64,000 nt of DNA from Bacteriovoracaceae bacterium UBA3083 (GCA_002366565.1 DFBJ01000013.1:676956-740955), one strand, 5' to 3'. Positions 17,383-26,000 are shown, counted from the stretch's first letter. Translations and numbers: made by a program. Notes: a model not told the origin generated them from the sequence alone.

Positions 17383-18486
17383 GGCCATACTTAGTATTAA
17401 TAGCAAGCTAAGTTTGGCCTTTTCTTTTTCACTTAATCCTAATGATCCACATGCAATAGAAGAGTCATAGCTTGCTAGGGCGTTCCCTGAATCAACTGTA
17501 ACTTCTATAGTATTTACAACTGGTGTTGGATTAGTTGAACCTGTTCCAGTCACAGCTCCATCATTATCATCATAACGAATCCTACCACTTCCTCCATTTC
17601 CACCATTGTTATCACTAGCGAAAGTACCATCTCCTCCAACTCCACCGATTGCTGAAACTGTTCCATTTACTCTTATATCGCCTTCGGCTTCAAGAAATAT
17701 AGCTCCTCCAGAGCCTGCTCCACCTCCACCAGAAACATTACCAGAACCATCTCCCCCGTCTCCACCATTTGCAGAAATCCCTCCTGCAGCTTCAATGGTT
17801 AGGTCTTCTCTTGTTGATATTCTAATAACTCCAGCTCCACCTCCACCAGCACCGCCAGAATGAACGTCACCAGAAGGATCTACGACTCCACTTCCACCTG
17901 CTCCACCACCAGAACCACCAATGAGCTCAGCTTCAAAGTTAGATTCTGGAGCATAGCTACTAGTTCCTGCACTACCTCCTGCGACAGAACCTCCAAGATC
18001 ATCAGTACCATCTTCACCTGCTGTTGGAAGAATTGCTGTTCCAAACCTAGCACCGCCTCCTCCTCCACCACCAGAATCACCAGTAGCAAAGTACGTCGCA
18101 CCAGTTCCACCAATGCCTTCTCCACTGTTACCACCACTAGTTCCGCTATCACCACTTGTAAGAGTTCCAGCACCTCCAGAAAAACCTCCTGGGCCAGAAG
18201 TTCCAGCTAAGGAAGTTACAGAGTTAACACCATTTGCACCATCTCCCCCATCGAGGGAAATAACTCCAGAGATAGTTACTGGACCTAATGATCTGATAAT
18301 GAGCTTTTTCGAACCTGAAACAGATATTGTAGAAATTATTGCTGATGAACAATTATAAATATTTTTTGTATCTGTGTTGATTGCAGTATTTAGATTACAA
18401 ACACCATCACTGCCATCTCCAAAGTTGGCAGCGAGTAACTTTGGAGACAATATAATTAAAAGGACTAATATTTTTAATTTGCGCAT
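17332..18486 (-). CDS. Secreted glycine-rich protein with C-terminal membrane anchor
   Basis: This protein is 384 residues. The signal peptide ends at LLAA (about residue 20). The mature start FGDGSDGVCNLNTAINTD leads into beta-helix-like strands (KLIIRSLGPVTISGVISL), then a long Gly-rich zone (about 75-310) of GGDGG, GSGGG and AGGGGAG-type repeats. The C-terminus has Cys-Gly-Ser-Leu-Gly, a charged stretch, a hydrophobic helix (LSLLLILSMALVGNIIF) and a basic tail, resembling tripartite surface-sorting signals. A strong promoter places transcription start on the A of the ATG. The 3' end overlaps the FecR-type gene tail-to-tail by 51 bp and contains that gene's terminator. Role unknown, probably surface or matrix. 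Confidence 0.8.
   Translation of the reverse strand: MRKLKILVLLIILSPKLLAANFGDGSDGVCNLNTAINTDTKNIYNCSSAIISTISVSGSKKLIIRSLGPVTISGVISLDGGDGANGVNSVTSLAGTSGPGGFSGGAGTLTSGDSGTSGGNSGEGIGGTGATYFATGDSGGGGGGGARFGTAILPTAGEDGTDDLGGSVAGGSAGTSSYAPESNFEAELIGGSGGGAGGSGVVDPSGDVHSGGAGGGGAGVIRISTREDLTIEAAGGISANGGDGGDGSGNVSGGGGAGSGGAIFLEAEGDIRVNGTVSAIGGVGGDGTFASDNNGGNGGSGRIRYDDNDGAVTGTGSTNPTPVVNTIEVTVDSGNALASYDSSIACGSLGLSEKEKAKLSLLLILSMALVGNIIFKRSQYIRNF
17382..17429 (+). terminator. Intrinsic terminator of the FecR-type surface gene
   Basis: AGGCCATACTTAG (17382-17394) pairs with CTAAGTTTGGCCT (17408-17420) with one mismatched step, followed by TTTTCTTTTT. It lies inside the C-terminal coding part of the opposite-strand glycine-rich gene; the T-run encodes the EKEKAK stretch on the other strand. 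Confidence 0.75.
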
Positions 18487-18492
18487 ACACTT

Positions 18493-18520
18493 ATTATAGT
18501 ACCGCCTTCAGTAATGACAA
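18493..18520 (-). promoter_or_regulatory. Strong sigma-70-type promoter giving a leaderless mRNA
   Basis: Reading the minus strand: TTGTCA (18520-18515), 16 bp spacer, perfect TATAAT (18498-18493), then exactly 6 nt (AAGTGT) to the ATG at 18486. The expected start of transcription is the A of the ATG. No Shine-Dalgarno is present. Confidence 0.75.
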
Positions 18521-18538
18521 GAATATAAAATTACTGAA
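18507..18538. repeat. 9-bp perfect inverted repeat over a promoter and a stop codon
   Basis: TTCAGTAAT (18507-18515) and ATTACTGAA (18530-18538) flank 14 bp. One arm contains the stop codon of the collagen-like gene, and the other covers the spacer and the edge of the -35 of the next gene's promoter. It could be an operator or a weak terminator stem. Confidence 0.6.
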
Positions 18539-20180
18539 CCTTCTCAATCTTAATTTGAGTATAGACCTCATTGTCGCCAAAGCTGGCAGCAACACCAAAT
18601 CCGAGAATAGTTCTAGTAGTTGTACATCTATGCTGAACTTCAAAAGTACTTGCCTCAGTAATTGTAATGACACCCATAAAGTCAGAATTTGAAACACCAC
18701 CGTAACTAGTATGCGACCTTTGAGTTGATCCAATCAGAGCATCTATTCCAGTTGTCATATTTTTAAACTTTGCTTTATGAATATTGTCAAAATATCCAGG
18801 AGCCACACCTTCTATATGATAAGTTCCAGGAGATAAGAATAATTGGTTCCCAGAAAGAGAAGCAAATGAGCTATCACCCTCAATTGTATTTAAATCTCTA
18901 GTAAGGTAACTTCCGGCAATACAGTCTCCACCATGTGTTCCACTTGCTTTTATATCTTTTATATAAGCAATCTTTCTTTCAACACCAGTTTCAGGAATTA
19001 ATGAAGTAGCTATTTTTCCGTCAATACCAACTTGCACTATCTTTCCTGCAGTTGTACCAACATCTACACTTATTTCACCAACGCCGTTATCAATACTACC
19101 AAGAATTCCTACACCAGCAGAAAGATCAACGTTAGCATCTTCACCTTTTTCACCTTGAGGCCCTTGTGGACCAGTTTCACCTTTTGCTCCGGCAATACCT
19201 TGTGGTCCCTGTAGTCCTGTATCGCCTTTTTCACCTTGTGGACCCTGAGCTCCTGTATCACCTTTTACTCCTGCTACACCTTGTGGCCCTTGCGGACCTA
19301 TGTCACCTTTTTCACCCTGAGGACCTTGCTCTCCAGTATCACCTTTCTCTCCTTGAGCACCATTTACTCCGGCTATACCTTGTGGACCTTGCGGACCTGT
19401 ATCACCTTTTTCTCCCGCAACACCTTGTGGACCTTGCGGTCCCGTATCGCCTTTTTCACCTTGAGGACCCTGAGCTCCAGTATCCCCCTTTACTCCAGCA
19501 ACACCTTGAGGCCCTTGCGGACCTATGTCACCTTTTTCCCCTTGAGGGCCTTGCTCTCCAGTCTCACCTTTTTCACCAGCAATACCTTGAGGACCCTGTG
19601 GTCCTGTATCACCCTTCTCTCCATCAATACCTTCAGGAATATCTGTTGGAACCCAAAGATCTCCATCAAACTGAAGAACTTGACCGAGAACTGGATTGAT
19701 ACCTTCAAACTCAATTCCTTGAACTTCACTAACAGCTTCCTTAACTAAGAAATTTGCCGTCACTACAAAATTCCTTGAACCAAATAGAGTTTTTCCCTCA
19801 ATTCTTAATCCTAATAAATTATCAACAGATCTAACGGAGCTATTCTTCTGACCATCATCACAGTGATCAAAGTAAAACTTATAATCACCAGTTAGCAATT
19901 GGCCTAAAGGCTTCTTTTTTGGGGAGTAAAGACACGAAATACTATTATCAATATCAACGTATACTTCATACTTTCCTAGACTACCTTTGGAGTTCTTCAT
20001 TCTAACATAACGAGGTAGTTGAACTTGCCCATGTAGAGAAAGTTCATTTGTTGGATTTTTATAACTAACAGATAAAGAAATTTTTTCTGTAGAGTCATGT
20101 CTCTTTTTAGAACTCTTCGCACCTACAGTAGGAACAAGGAGTAACGAAAAAAGTATCAAATTCAATTTCAATAATTTCAT
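18531..20180 (-). CDS. Secreted collagen-like repeat protein
   Basis: This protein is 549 residues from the preferred ATG at 20180, which follows a GGAT Shine-Dalgarno; an in-frame ATG lies 12 nt upstream. A signal peptide (cleavage after VGA) is followed by an N-terminal domain of about 150 residues, then about 165 residues of uninterrupted Gly-X-Y triplets (GEKGDTGPQGPQG and variants), and a C-terminal globular domain of about 190 residues. The latter has a trimer-forming, TNF/C1q- or phage-tip-like feel (FLSPGTYHIEGVAPGYF, GVITITEASTFEVQHRC). It probably forms a trimeric surface fibre. It lies directly upstream of the glycine-rich gene in the same orientation. Confidence 0.85.
   Translation of the reverse strand: MKLLKLNLILFSLLLVPTVGAKSSKKRHDSTEKISLSVSYKNPTNELSLHGQVQLPRYVRMKNSKGSLGKYEVYVDIDNSISCLYSPKKKPLGQLLTGDYKFYFDHCDDGQKNSSVRSVDNLLGLRIEGKTLFGSRNFVVTANFLVKEAVSEVQGIEFEGINPVLGQVLQFDGDLWVPTDIPEGIDGEKGDTGPQGPQGIAGEKGETGEQGPQGEKGDIGPQGPQGVAGVKGDTGAQGPQGEKGDTGPQGPQGVAGEKGDTGPQGPQGIAGVNGAQGEKGDTGEQGPQGEKGDIGPQGPQGVAGVKGDTGAQGPQGEKGDTGLQGPQGIAGAKGETGPQGPQGEKGEDANVDLSAGVGILGSIDNGVGEISVDVGTTAGKIVQVGIDGKIATSLIPETGVERKIAYIKDIKASGTHGGDCIAGSYLTRDLNTIEGDSSFASLSGNQLFLSPGTYHIEGVAPGYFDNIHKAKFKNMTTGIDALIGSTQRSHTSYGGVSNSDFMGVITITEASTFEVQHRCTTTRTILGFGVAASFGDNEVYTQIKIEKVQ
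19141..19631 (-). repeat. In-frame tandem repeats encoding collagen Gly-X-Y triplets
   Basis: Nine-base periodicity (three triplet codons) with longer near-identical blocks (for example GPQGPQGVAG and GEKGDTG units recurring five or more times). Such DNA can expand or contract by slippage or recombination without breaking the frame. Confidence 0.85.
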
Positions 20181-20464
20181 ATTTTCATCCAACGTACAGT
20201 TTTAGTATGTGAGTTTTATTGTAGGTCAAATAACAAGATTTCTTATGAATTTAAGGAGAAGTTGAAATTAAAACTTTCAAACTATTGATTTAAGGAACAA
20301 GCATTAAGATTTAGGCATAATATTAATACAAATATTTAAAGGTCTGTGACCAGAAGAATTGGCGATCTCAATAAAATCAACAGCATAATAATGAGTAATA
20401 ATTATTTAATATTTTTTTACAATTTGTCTAAGTTTATAAATAAAATTAGCCGACAAGAAAAACT

Positions 20465-21265
20465 ATGGAAGAGTTTGAAATTGAATTAAAGAAATCAACA
20501 ATCAATGAGTTAGAAGATACCCTAGAGGCTCTACTAGACATACTGACCCTCGACAGAATAAATCAATTAGACTTAGATGCTGTCTTTAGAGCAGCACATA
20601 GTTTAAAGGGGAACTCAAAAGCCGCTGAATTTGATACAATAGCATCAGTCACACATAAGCTAGAGGACTTACTTCTAGTTAAGAAAAATTCTGAAGCTTC
20701 TATCTCAGAGACTTTCTTAGATTTATTACTAGAGTTTACAGATACTCTCCAACGCTCCATTGAAAAGTTAAAATTAGATTTAAGTTATATACCAACATTT
20801 AATGAACTAGAGCATAAAATTAATTCGTTCGAAGAAACAGAAACAGAAGAAATAAAGGAATCTAGTATGAATAACTCTTTAAGAAAGTTACTTTTAATAG
20901 ATGATGATATTGATATTTATAATACAATAAATACATTTCTGTCTGACACTTTTGAAATTGACTATGTTTCAAATGCCGTACAAGCAATAGAAGACTGCAA
21001 GATTGAAGATTATGATCTTATTATATGTGACTATAAAATGCCTGTAATGAATGGACAAGAGTTTGCTCTATATTTAAGACAGGGCTCATCCAAAAATAAA
21101 GAAACACCAATGATTTTTCTAACGGCATTTACGCCAAAACTTTTCAGTCAAAAGTCTATTTGGGAAGACGTATTCTTTATGAGTAAGCCAATCAAGAAAA
21201 AGAAGTTAAGGTACTACGCAAAATGTGCTCTACAGAGAAAGTTAGCTTATCAAGAAGCCTCATAA
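20465..21265 (+). CDS. Hpt-receiver phosphorelay protein
   Basis: This protein is 266 residues. The N-terminal Hpt domain (about 1-110) has the phosphorylated His45 in FRAAHSLKGNSKAAEF. The C-terminal receiver (about 138-260) has the acidic cluster LLLIDDDID, phospho-Asp189 in LIICDYKMPVMNG, Thr220 in IFLTAF and Lys241 in MSKPI. Both domains look intact, in the order Hpt then receiver. There is no Shine-Dalgarno; GCCGACAA at 20449-20456, which resembles a flagellar-sigma -10, would start transcription within a few bases of the ATG. It stands alone, and could link to the kinase at 9715, whose own receiver is degenerate (inference). Confidence 0.9.
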   Translation: MEEFEIELKKSTINELEDTLEALLDILTLDRINQLDLDAVFRAAHSLKGNSKAAEFDTIASVTHKLEDLLLVKKNSEASISETFLDLLLEFTDTLQRSIEKLKLDLSYIPTFNELEHKINSFEETETEEIKESSMNNSLRKLLLIDDDIDIYNTINTFLSDTFEIDYVSNAVQAIEDCKIEDYDLIICDYKMPVMNGQEFALYLRQGSSKNKETPMIFLTAFTPKLFSQKSIWEDVFFMSKPIKKKKLRYYAKCALQRKLAYQEAS

Positions 21266-21322
21266 GTTTTTAAATATCATTAAGCTTAAAAGTAGTCATT
21301 GAATACTTTCGTACAGCTGAGA

Positions 21323-22111
21323 CTAGTTTCTCTTTTGTGTTTGAAAATATTTATCTTTATACTCTAAGAGTTGAGCAATGATACTAATTGAAATTTCAGG
21401 AGGAGAATTATCTCCAATATCTGCTCCTAAAGGGCAAATAAAGTCAAATTCCTGTATCCCTAACTCTTTTAATTCTTTTTCCATACTATTTCTTTTAGCA
21501 ATTGAACCAATGACTCCAAGATATGGAAACTTAATCTTTCGAGATAGAATTTCTTTGAGTATTGGCACATCTTTGCTATGGCCCATAGTCATAAGTACTA
21601 CAAAACTGTTTTTAGGAATGTTCTCAACATGATCAGGCATATTTTCTAAATGTATAACTTTTACCCCATCAAGATCATCGAAGCGCTCTATCCATTCTTT
21701 TCTATTATCTACGATAGTTAAATTACAATTTAGCTTATTTAAGAATCGACATAAACTCTGAGAGATATGTCCTGCACCAAATACAGTTATATTCCATGGA
21801 CTTCTATTAAAAACTTCGAAGTAAATAGATGCCACTCCACCACAGGTCATCCCTATATCTTTTTGTAAATTAACAGAACAAAATTCAAAATTGTTAACCT
21901 CATCCAAAGATAGGAGCTCTAAGGATCGCTTAATAGTGAAATTTTCAAGTTTTCCACCGCCAATTGTTCCTTCAAATTTACCGTCAGGGAAAACGATAAT
22001 CTTTGCTCCTTGATCTTGAGGAGCACTTCCTTTTGTATCAACCAGAGTTGCAACACAAAAACATGCCCCTTCTCTATCAAGCCTTGAAATCTCTTGTGTA
22101 ATCTTATTCAT
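21323..22111 (-). CDS. xdhC: XdhC-type molybdenum-cofactor insertion/sulfuration factor
   Basis: This protein is 262 residues. The N-terminal XdhC/CoxI domain carries GSAPQDQGAKIIVFPDGKFEGTIGGGKLE (here described by GSAPQ and TIGGGKLE), and the C-terminal Rossmann domain begins VFGAGHISQSL. These proteins bind and sulfurate the molybdenum cofactor and hand it to xanthine dehydrogenase. The start overlaps the end of xdhB by 8 bp, giving the order xdhA-xdhB-xdhC as in many bacteria. The role as maturation factor for its neighbours is well supported by both sequence and context. Confidence 0.92.
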   Translation of the reverse strand: MNKITQEISRLDREGACFCVATLVDTKGSAPQDQGAKIIVFPDGKFEGTIGGGKLENFTIKRSLELLSLDEVNNFEFCSVNLQKDIGMTCGGVASIYFEVFNRSPWNITVFGAGHISQSLCRFLNKLNCNLTIVDNRKEWIERFDDLDGVKVIHLENMPDHVENIPKNSFVVLMTMGHSKDVPILKEILSRKIKFPYLGVIGSIAKRNSMEKELKELGIQEFDFICPLGADIGDNSPPEISISIIAQLLEYKDKYFQTQKRN

Positions 22112-24413
22112 CTAACAACGTCACTATTTCTTCACAAGTAGCCGGCAGCTTTAACTTTGATGCATTCTCAGGTTTAGCAAAGTAAATTGCATCTTTAATT
22201 GCATTCCAAACAGAGTTCCCGAGTAAAAATGGTGGCTCCCCAACGGCTTTAGATCTGTGTACACAAACATCATTAGTATTATTCTCTAGCAATTCAATAT
22301 TAAACTCTCTAGGAGTATCCTGAATACTTGGAATTTTATAGGTAGTTGGAGAATGAGAAAGTAATACACCCTTATCACTGTAAACTAAATTTTCAGCAGT
22401 AACCCATCCCATCCCTTGAACAAATGCACCTGAAACTTGGCCCATATCAATACCAGGATTAATAGATCGACCAAGGTCCATTAAGATATCTGATCTTAAA
22501 ACTTTTGTTTCTCCAGTAAATTTATCAATTAACACTTCACTTACGGCCATACCATTAGTGTAGTAATTGAATGCCTGACCTTGACCTACAGCTTTATCAA
22601 ATCCCAGTCCTGGAGTTTTATAAAATGCATAATCACCCATTGAAACTCTATTCAAGTAAGCAATAGATATTAATTCTTTTAATGAAATAGAATCTCCATT
22701 TTTTGTATCTCTAACTACAGAGTCTTCAAATGCGATATGGCTCAAGTCTTCACTGCTATCAACTTCGATTTCATCTGAAGGAGTTAAATTCCCCTTGAAG
22801 TGCGTATTAAATACTGAAGTCAACCTTTGCTTAATCTTATTGCATGCAATTAGTGTCGCCATACCATTTAGGTCGGAACCACTAGAAGCCGCTGTAGGAG
22901 AAGTATTATGGTTCTTCTCAGTTGAAGTTGGCATTACCTGTACTTGAGTAACTGGAATTCCAAATGCTCCTGCTGCAATCTGTTGGATCTTTGTATTTAC
23001 CCCTTGCCCCATTTCAGTAGCACCTGTCGAAACTTGAATCGTTCCATCTAAATGCATATTAACTAAAGCATTGGCTTGATTTAAAAATCTAGCAGTAAAA
23101 GCAATTCCAAACTTTGTTCCTGTAATGGCAAGGCCTTTAATATGCGTCAGAGAGGCCTTATTGAATTCTGAGATTTCTTTTCTTCTTCTATCGTAATCAG
23201 AGCTAACTTTAATTTTTTCTATAATTTCAGGAAGTGTATTATGATCAACTAACTGACCATAAGGTGTATGTAAATTATCACCTTGATAGATATTCATTTC
23301 TCTAATTTTAAATGAATCTTTTTTCAAAAAATGAGCAATCTCTTCAATAACACTCTCAATTGTAGCATTACCTTGAGGACCACCAAATCCTCTAAAAGCA
23401 GTATTGGAATGAATATTTGTTTTACATACTCTTCCAAGAATTTCAACATTAGGGATATAGTAACAACCATCACTATGAAGCATTGCTCTTTCTAGAATTG
23501 ACTCTGAAAGATCTGTGTATGCTCCACCATTTGAAAAGAGCTTAATCTTATAACCTAAGATTTTACCTTCATTATCAAAAGCGACCTTCCAAAAGTTTTT
23601 AAATGGATGTCTCTTACCAGTAACTTTCATATCATCATCTTTATTGATAATCATTCTAGCAGGTCGTTTCAATTTTCTAGCACACAGTCCAACAAGAGAA
23701 GCAAAAGGAGCAGCTTGAGACTCTTTACCTCCAAAGCCTCCTCCCATTCTTTTAACGACACAAACAACCTGGTGATAGCTAAGTCCTAACGACTGAGCAA
23801 CAACATGCTGAGTCTCAGAAGGATGTTGAGAAGAAGAGTGAATTTCTATTTGATTATTTTCTAATGGGATTGCTGCACAGGCATGACTTTCTAAATAGAA
23901 ATGCTCTTGCCCACCATTTTCAAAAACACCTTCAAGTGTATGAGGTGCAGAATTAAAAGCTTCTTCTAGATTTCCACGAGCTATTTTCTTTTCAGCAGTT
24001 AAGAAGTCTTCATTATCAATTGATTTTTGAATACAAAGAATAGGTTCTATCTCTTCGATTTCTAATTCAATTAACTTTTTAGCTTTCTCGATGGCCTTAT
24101 AGTTTTCAGCAGCAATCACACAAACGGGCTCATACTCATAAGAGATTAGACTGTCTACTAAGATTGGTTGCTCTTTAACAATCGCTCCCCACCTATTACT
24201 TGCTAAATCCTTATGTGTGTAAATACCTAATATGCCTGGAATCCCCAGGGCCTTTTCAATTTTTATAGATTTAAGTATACCGTGAGCAACAGGTGCGCCT
24301 AAAAAGCCACAAACCATTTCATTTTTTAAAAATGGACGATCATCAATAAATACAGACTCGCCACTTACATGCGTTACAGCTGAATCATGAGGAACATTCT
24401 TACCAACACTCAT
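22104..24413 (-). CDS. xdhB: Xanthine dehydrogenase molybdenum-binding subunit
   Basis: This 769-residue large subunit oxidises hypoxanthine and xanthine to urate at a molybdopterin centre. Motifs seen: YEYEPVCVIAA, ENGGQEHFYLE (substrate/cofactor-loop Gln), RMGGGFGGKESQAAPFA, FRGFGGPQG and GATEMGQGVNTK. Near the C-terminus is AVGEPPFLLGNSVW, which carries the catalytic Glu. It is close to the usual length for separate-subunit XdhB. It starts on the same base at which xdhA ends. Substrate could in principle be another purine or aldehyde, but the complete set of xanthine-dehydrogenase motifs and the adjacent xdhC favour xanthine. Confidence 0.93.
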   Translation of the reverse strand: MSVGKNVPHDSAVTHVSGESVFIDDRPFLKNEMVCGFLGAPVAHGILKSIKIEKALGIPGILGIYTHKDLASNRWGAIVKEQPILVDSLISYEYEPVCVIAAENYKAIEKAKKLIELEIEEIEPILCIQKSIDNEDFLTAEKKIARGNLEEAFNSAPHTLEGVFENGGQEHFYLESHACAAIPLENNQIEIHSSSQHPSETQHVVAQSLGLSYHQVVCVVKRMGGGFGGKESQAAPFASLVGLCARKLKRPARMIINKDDDMKVTGKRHPFKNFWKVAFDNEGKILGYKIKLFSNGGAYTDLSESILERAMLHSDGCYYIPNVEILGRVCKTNIHSNTAFRGFGGPQGNATIESVIEEIAHFLKKDSFKIREMNIYQGDNLHTPYGQLVDHNTLPEIIEKIKVSSDYDRRRKEISEFNKASLTHIKGLAITGTKFGIAFTARFLNQANALVNMHLDGTIQVSTGATEMGQGVNTKIQQIAAGAFGIPVTQVQVMPTSTEKNHNTSPTAASSGSDLNGMATLIACNKIKQRLTSVFNTHFKGNLTPSDEIEVDSSEDLSHIAFEDSVVRDTKNGDSISLKELISIAYLNRVSMGDYAFYKTPGLGFDKAVGQGQAFNYYTNGMAVSEVLIDKFTGETKVLRSDILMDLGRSINPGIDMGQVSGAFVQGMGWVTAENLVYSDKGVLLSHSPTTYKIPSIQDTPREFNIELLENNTNDVCVHRSKAVGEPPFLLGNSVWNAIKDAIYFAKPENASKLKLPATCEEIVTLLDE

Positions 24414-25867
24414 TAGTTTCTCCCTCTTGAAATATTTAACTTTTCTTCTGCATAAAACTTTAACAACAAATTCTTACTTAATATTCGTCTAAAGTTAGCA
24501 CTCCCTCTAACGTCATCAATAGGTGTCACTTCAGACTTTAGAGTTGCAGCTGCTTTATCAAAGACATCCTTATCGAATAGTTGTCCTTGTAATTCTTTTT
24601 CAGTCTTTCTTGCTCTCATAACAACTGGACCTACACCACCAACAGCAACTGATATATCTTTCAATTTATCATTTTCAATAATGTACTTCGATGCAAAAGT
24701 AACAATAGAAATATCCATATCTTTTCTATTACTAGTCTTATAAAGCTTGATTTTCTCACCACTTTTTAAGAGAGGAATTTTAATTCCTTTAATAAACTCA
24801 TCTGCCTTCATATCTAATTTTTTATAACCTAAATAGAAGTCATTAATTTCAACTTCTCTTTCTCCACTAGGACCAATTAGTACAACACTAGCTCCGGCCA
24901 CCATAAGGAAAGGTATTGAGTCACCAATTGGTGAAGCGTTGGCAACATTTCCAATTAGAGTTGCTCTATTCTTAATTTGAGGAGAAGCAAAAATATGAAT
25001 CATGTGAGTGAATTCATAAAACTCATCTCTTAATTCTTCTTCAATCTGGTGTAAATTTACTCTAGCACCTATAAATACACTATCATCACTCTTTATTATT
25101 TCAGACATTTCTTTAATATTATGAAGACCTAAGATAGATTCAGGCTCAAGTCCTCTTTTATTATATAAAACACCAAGGTCACTAGCACCTGAAACAAGAG
25201 TAACATCTTTATCTTTTAGAGTTTCAACAGCACTCTTTAAAGAAGTCGGAAGGAATACTTCATTCGATTCAGTTTTTACATATGCATCAACAGAAATATC
25301 CTTGGTCAAAGTCTTAAGTATAGTCTTAGAGTCATACTTTTTTGAAAGTGGTTCAAACTTCTTTAAATCTATATCTAGTCCTGCTTCAATGATAGATTTA
25401 TATCCAGTACAGCGACAAAGATTTCCAGTTAAGGAGTTCTTCATCTTTTGCTCATTCATTTCTTTGCCATCTCTTAAACTTGATTCAATACCCGCATTCA
25501 TTGCACATACAAATCCTGGAGTACAAAATCCGCATTGCGCTCCATGGTTACGAACCATTGAATCTTGAACCTCAGAAAGTTCTTCATCGTTTTTGAGCCC
25601 TTCAACAGTTATAATATGACAACCATCAAGAATATGCATAAATGAGATACAAGAGTTCACAGGTACGTAATCGAAGTCGCCATTCTTTAGCTTATGAGAA
25701 TTTCCAATAATAACAGTACAGGCCCCACAATCACCTTCAGAACAAACAACCTTAGTTCCAACTAATCCTCTTTCATATCTTAGGTAGTCTGATAAGGTCA
25801 TGAATGCCTCTTTACCTGAAATACGTCGAGGCTCTCCATTTATAAAAACTGATATATAATCTCTCAT
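24413..25867 (-). CDS. xdhA: Xanthine dehydrogenase iron-sulfur/FAD subunit
   Basis: This 484-residue small subunit carries electrons from the molybdenum centre to NAD. The plant-type [2Fe-2S] domain has Cys42, 47, 50 and 73 (CSEGDCGAC). The second [2Fe-2S] domain has Cys112, 115, 151 and 153 (CGFC, CRC). The FAD-binding domain begins near 200 (LVSGASDLGVLY, TLIGNVANASPIGDS) and is followed by the CO-dehydrogenase-like C-terminal domain (SVAVGGVGPVVMRA). The ATG has GGAG 7 nt upstream. It is the first gene of xdhABC; no purine transporter or regulator gene is adjacent. Confidence 0.93.
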   Translation of the reverse strand: MRDYISVFINGEPRRISGKEAFMTLSDYLRYERGLVGTKVVCSEGDCGACTVIIGNSHKLKNGDFDYVPVNSCISFMHILDGCHIITVEGLKNDEELSEVQDSMVRNHGAQCGFCTPGFVCAMNAGIESSLRDGKEMNEQKMKNSLTGNLCRCTGYKSIIEAGLDIDLKKFEPLSKKYDSKTILKTLTKDISVDAYVKTESNEVFLPTSLKSAVETLKDKDVTLVSGASDLGVLYNKRGLEPESILGLHNIKEMSEIIKSDDSVFIGARVNLHQIEEELRDEFYEFTHMIHIFASPQIKNRATLIGNVANASPIGDSIPFLMVAGASVVLIGPSGEREVEINDFYLGYKKLDMKADEFIKGIKIPLLKSGEKIKLYKTSNRKDMDISIVTFASKYIIENDKLKDISVAVGGVGPVVMRARKTEKELQGQLFDKDVFDKAAATLKSEVTPIDDVRGSANFRRILSKNLLLKFYAEEKLNISRGRN

Positions 25868-26000
25868 TAAATTTCTCCAATATTTTAAGATCTTATTATC
25901 ACATAAAGAGCATTGATTCGTTAATCACTATCTGCATTAGGAGGGTATGCGCAGTGCAATTTAACTTCACAATAACTTAAAGTTAGGATAAGTTTCACTA

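Noticed and set aside
17606..18358. Plus-strand proline/serine/threonine-rich ORFs
   Set aside because: Antisense shadows of the glycine-rich gene; the composition is a direct mirror of Gly codons and there are no ribosome sites.
19141..19631. Regular repeats that at first look like a CRISPR array
   Set aside because: Nine-base periodicity with no unique spacers, in frame in a signal-peptide protein: these are collagen triplets.
19166..19748. Plus-strand leucine- or threonine-rich ORFs over the collagen-like gene
   Set aside because: Shadows of Gly-X-Y repeats in other frames, without start signals.
21563..21580. TTGGCACATCTTTGCT as a sigma-54 site
   Set aside because: The spacing is one base short and it lies within xdhC.
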